From Methanosarcinaceae archaeon (GTDB lineage: Archaea; Halobacteriota; Methanosarcinia; Methanosarcinales; Methanosarcinaceae): a DNA stretch of 9,927 nt. Below are positions 1-6,184 of the stretch, in pieces; the stretch's first letter is position 1, and each line of letters starts with the position of its first letter. The position numbers were made by a program, and so were the translations under genes. The stretch lies in NCBI GenBank assembly GCA_030594665.1, contig JAUVET010000033.1, forward strand, positions 1 to 9,927, in the 5' to 3' direction. The notes under the pieces were generated by a model. That model had not been told where the DNA came from, made no database searches, and was given only the letters and a program-made list of their open reading frames with translations.

Positions 1-38
1 ATCGCAGAACCCCCGCGTTTTCATTATATTTTTTCAGA

Positions 39-86
39 CGCAGATTCACGCGGATTTACGCAGATTCACGCGGATTTACGCAGATT
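39..86. repeat. 20-bp tandem repeat, 2.4 copies
   Basis: The unit CGCAGATTCACGCGGATTTA occurs at 39-58 and 59-78, followed by a partial CGCAGATT at 79-86. The two full units are identical. The unit is itself a degenerate 10-bp repeat (CGCAGATTCA / CGCGGATTTA). Module 2 has a single partial unit at 449-468. Confidence 0.95.
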
Positions 87-200
87 TTAACTTGGGAGGG
101 GGAGTGAATTGTGAATTGGCGCGCAGGCAGTATGCCTAAAATCCGCACGGGGCGCAGACATAATGGACGGGATGAACAGGATGTTACAAAACAACATCCA

Positions 201-263
201 AATCCTGTCCATCCTGTAAATCCTGTCCATCCTGTAAATCCTGTCCATCCTGTAAATCCTGTC
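201..263. repeat. 18-bp tandem repeat, 3.5 copies
   Basis: The unit AATCCTGTCCATCCTGTA is repeated perfectly at 201-218, 219-236 and 237-254, with a half unit at 255-263. Each unit is two related 9-mers. Module 2 instead carries three 9-mers (AATCCTGTA, AATCCTGTA, AATCCTGTC) at 591-617, so copy number and higher-order unit have diverged between modules, as expected of slippage. Confidence 0.95.
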
Positions 264-379
264 TGAAATTATTGGCATAATCGTATGCGATTAGCATGTT
301 TTCCAATCGGCGCGCGTCCTGCGCTTTGCACTTTGAGCGAGCGAGAATTAGTGAAGATACGGCGCAGGTTAATCACTTT

Positions 380-625
380 TTTTCAGACGCAGATACACTC
401 ACCTCCTACGGAGTTGGGTGCCTGCTACGCCTGCGGGGCGTGCAGGTCACACGGATTTACGCAGATTTGAACTTGGGAGGGGAAGTGAATTGTGAATTGG
501 CGCGCAGGCAGTGTGTCTAAAATCAGTATGGAGCGCAGACATAATGGATGGGATGAACAGGATTGACAGGATACCACAAAACCACATCCAAATCCTGTAA
601 ATCCTGTAAATCCTGTCGGAAATTG
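380..625. repeat. Dispersed repeat module, copy 2 (interrupted)
   Basis: Second copy of the composite repeat, with the same order as copy 1: T-run, CAGACGCAGAT, CGGATTTACGCAGATTT, the 94-bp core at 470-563, then a hairpin. The hairpin pairs ACAGGATTGACAGGAT (about 557-572) with AATCCTGTAAATCCTGT (591-607), with one mismatch. It differs from copy 1 by a clean 52-bp insertion at 395-446, the REP-like element annotated separately. No gene is recognised in it. Confidence 0.8.
395..446 (+). repeat. REP-like double-hairpin element, copy A
   Basis: A 52-bp GC-rich element with two adjacent hairpins. Hairpin 1 pairs CACTCACCTCC with GGAGTTGGGTG (10 of 11 pairs counting one T-G wobble, 3-nt loop). 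Hairpin 2 pairs CCTGC-T-ACGCC with GGCGTGCAGG (10 pairs, one bulged T, 5-nt loop). It sits exactly where module 1 has uninterrupted sequence (CGCAGAT then TCAC), so it appears to be an insertion into module 2. A copy matching at 46 of 52 positions lies inverted at 889-940. No transposase of the REP-associated type is in the window. Confidence 0.85.
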
Positions 626-640
626 TCAGCATGAACGTGA

Positions 641-880
641 GCAGTCAGCACATTCCAAACATTACGAGAAAAATCTATATCGGTCGGATTAACCTGACTT
701 ATGTAACATATACAAAATATACTATAAAAAAATCTTCGATGATGTTTAGATTAATTCTATGTGTATATTTTCACAAATTGGATTTGCCGTGAAAACGTCC
801 ATATCGTTCGCATTAGTGGCATGGGAATGCACCGACTGCAGCGGATTGAATCGAAATTAAAACTAACTCAACATGAAAAA
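641..880. other. AT-rich intergenic stretch, no feature recognised
   Basis: This stretch lies between the repeat modules and the second REP-like copy. I find no reading frame with recognisable protein content on either strand, no tRNA or rRNA and no CRISPR repeat. It contains an AT-rich run at about 705-730 that could hold an archaeal promoter, but no gene follows it. Together with 941-1097, which holds only the upstream region of the marker-16 gene and a weak inverted repeat (GGCATAGGT 1002-1010 / ACCTAAGCC 1038-1046), it is unassigned. Confidence 0.5.
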
Positions 881-888
881 CTCTGCGC

Positions 889-940
889 CCTGCACGCCTT
901 GCGGGCGTAGCAGACACTCAACTCCGCAGGAGGTGAGTGT
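889..940 (-). repeat. REP-like double-hairpin element, copy B (inverted)
   Basis: Reverse-orientation copy of the element at 395-446 (46/52 identical, no gaps). Both hairpins are intact. All six differences are transitions that fall in loops or change a G-C/A-T pair to a G-T wobble or back. The 54-bp block 888-941 is bracketed by the perfect 7-bp direct repeat CTCTGCG (881-887 and 942-948), a candidate target-site duplication. Confidence 0.85.
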
Positions 941-1103
941 CCTCTGCGGTTGATTATTTTGCAATGCATTCCAAATAAAGAAAAGTGCAAGATTCACCTG
1001 AGGCATAGGTAAATGATCTTTGTTATGTCAATTCCCCACCTAAGCCATACACAATTTCTGCCAAAGTTAAAGTTTCAAATAGGAATACACCAATATAGTG
1101 ATT

Positions 1104-2399
1104 ATGACTGACACGAAAAGAACATTTGCACAAATACAGGACAGGATCAACCGCAATGATGCGGTTGTCTTGACCGCAGAAGAGATCTGCAACCGTGTGC
1201 GAGCCGGTGAAACGATCAATTTCAACGATGTCGATGTAGTGACCACCGCAACTCGCGCTATAATGAGTGGTACTTACGTTGTCCTTTCATTTTCCGTTGC
1301 ACAACCGAATACATTCATGCGTGCCAAATGCGTGTGGCTGAACAGTGTGCCTGCACATGTAGGACCATGCCCGAACGAGCGCATAGGTGTGCTGGATATG
1401 ATCGTTTACGGCACGGCACACAGCAGTTCAGATCCAAAATACGGGGGTGGGCATCTTTTCAAAGATCTTGTAGAGAGCAAGACGATCACAGTGGAAATCG
1501 AGACAATTGAAGGACATGACATCATAACTGAAACCACACTCAGCGAGATACCACACGCCCGACTCTTTGCAACAAGACATGCATTCAAGAACTATCTTGC
1601 TTTCGTGAACCCGAAAACAGATGCCATTCCCTCTATATTCCATGCTGCAAATTTTGAGGGGAACCTGGGTGAGGCGACTTTTTGCGGATGCGGTGAACTG
1701 AACCCGATAAAGAACGATCCCCACCTTGAGACCATTGGTATCGGAACCAGGGTATTGATCAATGGGGCGGAGGGATTTGTGTCAGGGTCGGGCACGCGGA
1801 GCAGTCCTGATAAACCAAACCTTGCCGGCTTTGCAGACATGCATGATATGACTCCCGAATATATGGGCGGCTTTTTGACATCTGCCGGTCCTGAGATCAT
1901 CAATACATGGGCAGTGCCTATTCCGGTCCTGAACCAACATATACTCGACAACATCACAAAAATTGATAGCGATCTTAAACTTACGATCGTTGATGTCAAT
2001 GGCAGACTCCCGATATGCGATACCAATTATGGTGATGTATGGAATGGTGTCGATACGACCATGAACTACCTGTCAGGTAAATGCATCAGATGTGACGTGT
2101 GCAAAGTTGAGCAAACATGCCCCATGTGCGCTGTGACCCGTGATAACAATATGACAGCTATTCATGATGCACATCTGTGCTTTAACTGCGGTCTTTGTAC
2201 TACGAACTGTGCCGGCAGTGCATTCAGTGCAAATCTGGGTACTCTGCACTACAATGATGGGGTGGTGAAAAAATACATTCCGGTCGTTGTTCGTCAATCC
2301 GACCGCGCACGTGCTGTTTTGGCGGCGGGGGAGTTGAAGAGGATGATCGAATCGGGCGAGTTTAAGATCACAGAGCCGGTTGGGAGGATCGTTTTGTGA
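1104..2399 (+). CDS. Putative methanogenesis marker 16 metalloprotein (DUF39 / HcyS-like, with ferredoxin motifs)
   Basis: This is a 431-residue cytoplasmic protein (433 from the alternative GTG at 1098). Its first ~310 residues match the DUF39 (COG1900, HcyS-like) fold, recognised from the VVLTAEEI start, the GTAHSSSDPKYGGGHLF stretch and the EATFCGCGELNP segment with C196 and C198 (numbered from the GTG). The tail is a dicluster ferredoxin-like region: C329, C332, C335, C341 (followed by Pro) and C344, then C361, C364, C367 and C371, suited to binding two Fe-S clusters. In Methanosarcina a DUF39 protein with a partner ferredoxin makes homocysteine from aspartate semialdehyde. The marker-16 paralogue has no proven reaction, and its link to methanogenesis rests on phylogenetic distribution. 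It stands alone on the + strand, converging on the minus-strand block. Neither start has a good ribosome binding site: AGGA at 1081-1084 is too distant, so ATG at 1104 is a preference only. Confidence 0.82.
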   Translation: MTDTKRTFAQIQDRINRNDAVVLTAEEICNRVRAGETINFNDVDVVTTATRAIMSGTYVVLSFSVAQPNTFMRAKCVWLNSVPAHVGPCPNERIGVLDMIVYGTAHSSSDPKYGGGHLFKDLVESKTITVEIETIEGHDIITETTLSEIPHARLFATRHAFKNYLAFVNPKTDAIPSIFHAANFEGNLGEATFCGCGELNPIKNDPHLETIGIGTRVLINGAEGFVSGSGTRSSPDKPNLAGFADMHDMTPEYMGGFLTSAGPEIINTWAVPIPVLNQHILDNITKIDSDLKLTIVDVNGRLPICDTNYGDVWNGVDTTMNYLSGKCIRCDVCKVEQTCPMCAVTRDNNMTAIHDAHLCFNCGLCTTNCAGSAFSANLGTLHYNDGVVKKYIPVVVRQSDRARAVLAAGELKRMIESGEFKITEPVGRIVL

Positions 2400-2414
2400 T
2401 CTTGATGGGTGAAC

Positions 2415-2427
2415 GTTTACTGTAAAC
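2415..2427. terminator. Short palindrome between convergent genes
   Basis: GTTTAC-T-GTAAAC forms a 6-bp perfect stem 16 bases after the stop of the marker-16 gene, in the 81-bp gap before the 3' end of the PIN-domain gene. It is not followed by a clear T-run. It could be a terminator, an operator or chance. Confidence 0.25.
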
Positions 2428-2480
2428 ATGCGTAGCCGATGCTGGCTGTTCTGACTATCCTTACTATCTACTATCCTTGC

Positions 2481-2789
2481 TCAACGAAAATCCGATGATC
2501 TCACTGCTTTCAGTATGCCGGCATATAGTTCAGTGGAACATCTCCAACCCATGTGTATCATTTCATCTACTTTTTCCAGAGTTTCGTCCTTCGTCAACAA
2601 CCCCATCTTCATCATTCTGAGAAGTAGATATATTGTTCCGTGGTGGTCTATTCCTTCTATTCCTATCTCTGCCATCCCCCTGCCCTCATCATCCTCCAGC
2701 AGGGCAATGCCATCCAATTCAGCAGCCAGGGCAAGCACATCAGCATCACCGACATGGATCCTGGGATTTTCTTTGAGATATTTTGACAT
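2481..2789 (-). CDS. Truncated PIN-like (DUF3368) protein, C-terminal part only
   Basis: This 102-residue product resembles the C-terminal two thirds of DUF3368 proteins, PIN-fold presumed RNases often acting as toxins. Seen: GDADVLALAAEL (14-25), aligned with the conserved GEAEAIALA acidic motif; LLEDDEGRGMA (30-40); GIDHHGTIYLLLRMMKMGLL (46-65), matching the family GTLGILL block; and GWRCSTELYAGIL (81-93), matching the terminal helix. Family members are usually about 150-165 residues and start with an Asp-containing strand (DTSP-type), which is absent. The frame can extend upstream to a GTG at 2876, but that stretch has no PIN features and overlaps the TATA box. So the gene is either 5'-truncated and probably inactive as a nuclease, or a natural short variant. 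No antitoxin gene adjoins it. Confidence 0.6.
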   Translation of the reverse strand: MSKYLKENPRIHVGDADVLALAAELDGIALLEDDEGRGMAEIGIEGIDHHGTIYLLLRMMKMGLLTKDETLEKVDEMIHMGWRCSTELYAGILKAVRSSDFR

Positions 2790-2840
2790 ATTGTTTATTG
2801 TTGCTCTTGCAATTAAGGGGTATATACGAACAAATAAATG

Positions 2841-2850
2841 TTTTATAAGT
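2841..2850 (-). promoter_or_regulatory. TATA box for the PIN-like gene
   Basis: On the minus strand this reads ACTTATAAAA, a good archaeal TATA box. A transcription start about 25 nt downstream (near 2821) would leave a ~30-nt leader before the ATG at 2789. This supports that ATG over the longer GTG start at 2876. Confidence 0.5.
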
Positions 2851-3007
2851 ACTCCAACTTTGATGTGCCGCAGCACTAAAATATTTGACAGTACCTGATA
2901 TCATAAACATTATTTCGAATATATCATTCTAACATTTAGTTCCATAAGTATAACACTTAATCCATGCAACTATAGGTTGAGCACAAATATTTGGAAAATG
3001 GTGCTTA

Positions 3008-3029
3008 TTTAGCTAGAACATTAGCTAAA
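3008..3029. terminator. Perfect 8-bp stem-loop downstream of the 380-residue protein gene
   Basis: TTTAGCTA and TAGCTAAA form a perfect 8-bp inverted repeat around a 6-nt loop (GAACAT), 65 bases past the stop of the minus-strand gene ending at 3094. Some T residues follow on the minus strand. It could terminate that transcript or serve as an operator. The rest of the 304-bp gap 2790-3093 shows no gene. Confidence 0.35.
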
Positions 3030-3093
3030 CTGTATTATGAGAGGGGATTTACGTACCACCCCCCGCTTCTCCAAAATCGGGAAAACTCCTCTC

Positions 3094-4236
3094 TCATTCC
3101 TCTACACCAAGAATTCCAGCAAGTTCAAGTCCTTCACTGCCAATCTCCGACAACTGGGTGAACACATCATCCTTAGTAATGTATTTCTCGGTTCTTGTCC
3201 CATCAGCCTGTTCCATCTTAACAGTGATCTCGGACTTAACATACCCTCTTTCAAGGCATACCTTAACAATTTCCCCATACTGCTCAGCAATGATCTTCAA
3301 GCAGTCGAATACTTCATTGTTCCTGATAGCATCCTTTCCATCGATTAAAATTCGTGTCAATGTTTGTGATTTTATGTACTCTTGCACGTACATCTTTACC
3401 TCATTTGCGAATTCGGAGATATCAAACATATTCATTGAACTTGAAAGCGCATCATCACTTGTGATGGATTTTTCCCCATCATACACATAACATTTATTCT
3501 CATCACAAGTGATCTTGAACTGGCGCCCAGACTTCTTATTATCAAAACTAAATTCCAATGCAAGATTAATGGAAGGATCATAGCTAATAGACCGGATCAC
3601 AAAATCAGATACGTCCACAGACTTGATCTTATTCTCCTTTTGTAGCAGACCGCCCTTTGTCCAGATAGGTAAAGACAACTCCCTGAACATTTCCCGAACA
3701 GTCCGGCTATCATTTGCAAAAACCAGATCGGATTCATAATCCATGCCATCCATTGATGCTGCCAGAGTACCGCAAAGCACATCCCCATCCATCGATGCTT
3801 TGTACTTCTTTTCGGCACCATACATACCTCCCTCAAATATCGGGCTAAGGAATGACAATATTTGATTCTCCACCCTGCCTACTTCGCGTGTGGATACCTT
3901 TTGACAACGCCCAAGTTCTAAATTAAGGGATTCCCGACTTTTAGATGCACTTACAGCACAAGCATCAATTACCATATTTCTGCATTCAAGGATCTCCTTT
4001 ACATCCGCATCCTTTGAGAGATTCACGATATATTTTTTCACATCCGTTTCAAACTTGTCCAGATCATCAAGTCTTTTCTCAAGAGAAACGATCTCCGCTT
4101 TTTCTTCATCATTCATCTCAATTGCAGAATTTTCAAGAGGCAATACATTTTTTGCAGCATCGATAAAATTTCTCAAATCCTGAACAAAATCTCTCTGGTA
4201 AGGTAATTTAGTAGAATCTTGGTATGTATATATCAT
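3094..4236 (-). CDS. Conserved-looking hypothetical protein with N-terminal coiled coil
   Basis: I do not recognise this 380-residue protein. No signal peptide, membrane segment, P-loop or metal-binding cysteine cluster is visible, so it is probably soluble and cytoplasmic. Residues 1-30 (YQDSTKLPYQRDFVQDLRNF) look like a distinctive N-terminal signature. Residues 42-80 are charged and heptad-like (EEKAEIVSLEKRLDDLDKFE), suggesting a coiled coil. The middle (about 140-260) is beta-rich with alternating charged and hydrophobic residues, and the end is helical. Composition is acidic, with Cys at 85, 93, 111, 155, 244, 249, 312 and 327 not in paired motifs. ATG at 4236 is chosen because GTGGGGAT lies 4 nt upstream; a TTG at 4254 would add six residues. 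Its own TATA region and 135-bp gap from tyrS suggest separate transcription. No function can be assigned. Confidence 0.8.
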   Translation of the reverse strand: MIYTYQDSTKLPYQRDFVQDLRNFIDAAKNVLPLENSAIEMNDEEKAEIVSLEKRLDDLDKFETDVKKYIVNLSKDADVKEILECRNMVIDACAVSASKSRESLNLELGRCQKVSTREVGRVENQILSFLSPIFEGGMYGAEKKYKASMDGDVLCGTLAASMDGMDYESDLVFANDSRTVREMFRELSLPIWTKGGLLQKENKIKSVDVSDFVIRSISYDPSINLALEFSFDNKKSGRQFKITCDENKCYVYDGEKSITSDDALSSSMNMFDISEFANEVKMYVQEYIKSQTLTRILIDGKDAIRNNEVFDCLKIIAEQYGEIVKVCLERGYVKSEITVKMEQADGTRTEKYITKDDVFTQLSEIGSEGLELAGILGVEE

Positions 4237-4284
4237 AAATATCCCCACGGACAATTAACTAATTATTCTTAAGTTTTTAAGCTC

Positions 4285-4302
4285 ATATTTATATTTATAT
4301 TA
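4285..4302 (-). promoter_or_regulatory. TATA-rich promoter of the 380-residue protein gene
   Basis: The minus strand reads ATATAAATATAAATATG here, a strong AT-rich TATA element about 50-65 nt ahead of the ATG at 4236. A start near 4265 would give a ~30-nt leader containing the GTGGGGAT ribosome binding site. Confidence 0.5.
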
Positions 4303-4371
4303 TGTTCATTGGATGCAATCATTAAAAACGTTGCGACTTCATTGAATTGCAGTTGGATAATGGCAAAATAA

Positions 4372-5322
4372 CTACAACACATCCCTGACAGGTCCGAGTA
4401 TCAAATTCATGTACTTCGCTGCCCCGCTTTTAAGATCCGCCGGATGAAGATCTCCGGATGCAAACTTCTCCTCAAGCTCCCGCTGGCTGTGGAATGTCAT
4501 ATCTCCGCCATACTTCTCGGGACGCTCAAACAAAACTTCATCATATCTCGGGAAAATGTGATACTTGAAAAGATCAATAACCGGATTGTCCTCCACTTCA
4601 CCCGCAGTGCAGAATGCTTTATTGAGTTTCTTTTTGATCGCCTTTTCCGTATCATCGACTGAAATAAAATTCTCACTTGAAGATGACATCTTCGTACCAT
4701 CCAGTCCAAGCAAGATCGGTGTGTGTATGCAGATAGGGGACTTATATCCAAGTTTTGGCAATCCTTCCCGCGCAAGCATGTGGATCTTCCTCTGGTCAAT
4801 TCCGCCCACAGCCACGTCAACGCCAAGCATAGCGACATCCACAGCCTGCATAATTGGATATACCATCTGGGAAACCTTTGGGTCCTTCATCTTGCGCCCG
4901 ACCTCATCCATGCTTCGCTTTGCCCTATTGAGCGATGTTGCGCGTGTGAGTTTCAGGACATTCAACATATAATCCGGCTCAAGCTGGAAATCAGAACCAT
5001 AAACAAAATTCGTTTTCTCCCTGTCAAGACCAAGCGCAATAAAGCAACGCTTGTTATAATCCGCAGTTTCACGAACCTCTTCCAGAGTCCCTTTTTGGTT
5101 TAAGTATGCATGCAGATCAGCAAGCAGAACAGTAATCTCAAATCCGGCTTTTTGCAGGTCTATCAATTTATTCACAGTCAGGACATGTCCCATGTGTATC
5201 TTACCGCTTGGCTCATATCCCACATAAGCAGTAGGATGTTCCTTAGATGCCACCAGATCGTCAAGTCCCTCTTCCGTAACCATTTCCTGCACATTTCTTT
5301 TGATAAGTTCAAGTCTGTCCAT
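4372..5322 (-). CDS. tyrS: Tyrosyl-tRNA synthetase (archaeal type)
   Basis: This 316-residue class Ic aminoacyl-tRNA synthetase charges tRNA(Tyr) with tyrosine at the expense of ATP in the cytoplasm. It has the compact archaeal/eukaryotic form without the bacterial S4 tail. Visible signatures are YVGYEPSGKIHMGH (33-46), with the HIGH-class motif HMGH at 43-46 and Y33 in the tyrosine pocket position; YPIMQAVD (155-162), whose Tyr, Gln and Asp are the classical tyrosine-binding residues; GGIDQRKIHMLARE (173-186); and the KMSSS loop at 211-215. Length matches the family. The start is fixed by GGTGA (minus strand, 5327-5331) four nucleotides ahead of the ATG. It follows thg1 by 66 bp and may be cotranscribed with it, though AATTAAAAA upstream could act as its own TATA box. 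Nothing suggests orthogonal or pyrrolysine-type specificity. Confidence 0.97.
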   Translation of the reverse strand: MDRLELIKRNVQEMVTEEGLDDLVASKEHPTAYVGYEPSGKIHMGHVLTVNKLIDLQKAGFEITVLLADLHAYLNQKGTLEEVRETADYNKRCFIALGLDREKTNFVYGSDFQLEPDYMLNVLKLTRATSLNRAKRSMDEVGRKMKDPKVSQMVYPIMQAVDVAMLGVDVAVGGIDQRKIHMLAREGLPKLGYKSPICIHTPILLGLDGTKMSSSSENFISVDDTEKAIKKKLNKAFCTAGEVEDNPVIDLFKYHIFPRYDEVLFERPEKYGGDMTFHSQRELEEKFASGDLHPADLKSGAAKYMNLILGPVRDVL

Positions 5323-5362
5323 GAGTTCACCGTTCGTATAACTGTACCGCGATTTTTAATTG

Positions 5363-5390
5363 TTTTGCTGTTTCGCTGTTTTGCTGTTTT
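5363..5390. repeat. 8-bp tandem repeat between thg1 and tyrS
   Basis: TTTTGCTG, TTTCGCTG, TTTTGCTG and a partial TTTT make 3.5 units of an 8-bp repeat (minus strand CAGCAAAA). It fills the start of the 66-bp thg1-tyrS spacer and overlaps the thg1 stop codon by two bases. On the minus strand it is purine-rich and unstructured. It may be simple slippage. Confidence 0.85.
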
Positions 5391-6114
5391 AATTAATGTG
5401 ATCATTCAAAAATGTGTTACCTTCATCTGAATTGAAGATAGGGATATCCCAGTTTTGAACCACTCTTGTACGCATGGATCCTGTTTCCACGTTTTCCATC
5501 GGATTGAATCCGGAAATCTCATACTCTTCCTTGTGGATCACAATCCCTCGCCGTTGCCACGCAGGAGTCTTTGTAAGATTTATTCCTCTCTCAAACAACA
5601 ACTCGTGCACACTGGCGGCTTTTTTTCCTTTCATCTGCGCCGCAGCCTCAACCTCACTCAAACCCTCAGACCGCAGTGTGTAATACCCGTATGAACTGAT
5701 GCAGTTCCTCCATGCCTCACGCTGGCGCCATACCAGGTATTCAATTATCTGATCGCTATTCAGGGGCACTATCCTTGAATCAAAAGAAATGGGTTCATCC
5801 GGATCGAGTTGCATAGTAAGGGCACTGCTGATATAACTTGGAATAATCGAATCGAGTTTCTCAACGCGCTCATTAAATGAAGTGTCTGAGAACAAGAAAT
5901 TGATCTCGTCCGAGAAAGTGTACGCAATCACCGGACTCATGCCGCTTTTCTTGAAAAAAAGTTCGACCGCATCAGCCATTGCAGATGCGAACCGCTTATC
6001 ATATGGTTTTTCAAAATTCAATCGCGACAGCGTATTTTTAAAATTCCTGCCGTCAACGCGTATGATCACAGGCGGCGCGCAACGCAGATCGGCATAGATC
6101 TCTCGCCTTTTCAT
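5389..6114 (-). CDS. thg1: tRNA(His) guanylyltransferase, Thg1 family
   Basis: This 241-residue member of the Thg1/Thg1-like 3'-5' nucleotidyltransferases adds the G-1 identity base to the 5' end of tRNA(His), or repairs 5'-truncated tRNAs, using a palm domain related to polymerases. Metal-binding residues are in place: D21 and G22 in IRVDGRNF (18-25), and D69 with E70 in YTFSDEINFLF (65-75). Residues 129-146 (WRQREAWRNCISSYGYYT) match the conserved helix after the palm, and KGKKAASVHELLFERGIN (162-179) and RRGIVIH (188-194) complete the family pattern. Length is typical. Some Methanosarcina thg1 genes carry an in-frame UAG read as pyrrolysine; this one is uninterrupted. A TATA box centred about 22 nt before the ATG and the lack of a Shine-Dalgarno sequence suggest leaderless translation. 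It lies upstream of tyrS on the same strand. Confidence 0.95.
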   Translation of the reverse strand: MKRREIYADLRCAPPVIIRVDGRNFKNTLSRLNFEKPYDKRFASAMADAVELFFKKSGMSPVIAYTFSDEINFLFSDTSFNERVEKLDSIIPSYISSALTMQLDPDEPISFDSRIVPLNSDQIIEYLVWRQREAWRNCISSYGYYTLRSEGLSEVEAAAQMKGKKAASVHELLFERGINLTKTPAWQRRGIVIHKEEYEISGFNPMENVETGSMRTRVVQNWDIPIFNSDEGNTFLNDHIN

Positions 6115-6130
6115 AGTATATAATTTATAG

Positions 6131-6140
6131 AATTATATAG
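6131..6140 (-). promoter_or_regulatory. TATA box of thg1
   Basis: The minus strand reads CTATATAATT, centred about 22 nt upstream of the thg1 ATG. The expected transcription start therefore falls at or just before the start codon, consistent with a leaderless mRNA. Upstream in the 70-bp gap is a short GAGAA-TT-TTCTC hairpin, possibly linked to termination of the PRC-barrel transcript. Confidence 0.55.
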
Positions 6141-6184
6141 TTCGAGTCAATTCGACCGGAGGGAGAATTTTCTCGTTAATATTA

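Larger units (their letters stand above)
31..270. repeat. Dispersed repeat module, copy 1
   Basis: First of two diverged direct copies of a composite non-coding repeat; the other is at about 380-625. Order: a T-run and CAGACGCAGATT start, a 20-bp tandem repeat (39-86), a 94-bp core (89-182) beginning AACTTGGGAGGG, then a hairpin whose arms are ACAGGAT-type on the left and ATCCTGT-type on the right, the right arm expanded into an 18-bp tandem array (201-263). The core differs from copy 2 at 8 of 94 positions, 7 of them transitions, and has no length change. Short reading frames through it are repetitive (RIYRMD repeats) and carry no recognisable domain, so I treat it as non-coding. Its origin is unknown to me. 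Confidence 0.8.

Noticed and set aside
87..278. Open frames encoding RIYRMDRIYRMD-type peptides on the minus strand, and a similar one at 447-632
   Set aside because: They are translations of the 18-bp and 9-bp nucleotide repeats, have no ribosome binding site and do not maintain a common protein between the two modules.
285..520. Two overlapping + strand frames of 61 and 74 codons
   Set aside because: They run through the repeat module and the REP-like insertion in different frames and show no domain.
31..625. CRISPR array
   Set aside because: The repeats are directly tandem without spacers of uniform length, and units are 9, 18 or 20 bp. No cas gene is present.
1..1097. tRNA, rRNA or small protein gene in the long leading gap
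   Set aside because: I found no cloverleaf, CCA end or conserved rRNA stretch on either strand, and no coding frame with family similarity; a covariance search could still find a small RNA.
2515..2898. 127-codon + strand frame opposite the PIN-like gene
   Set aside because: It is the antisense shadow of the DUF3368-like gene; its serine/proline-rich composition is typical of an antisense frame.
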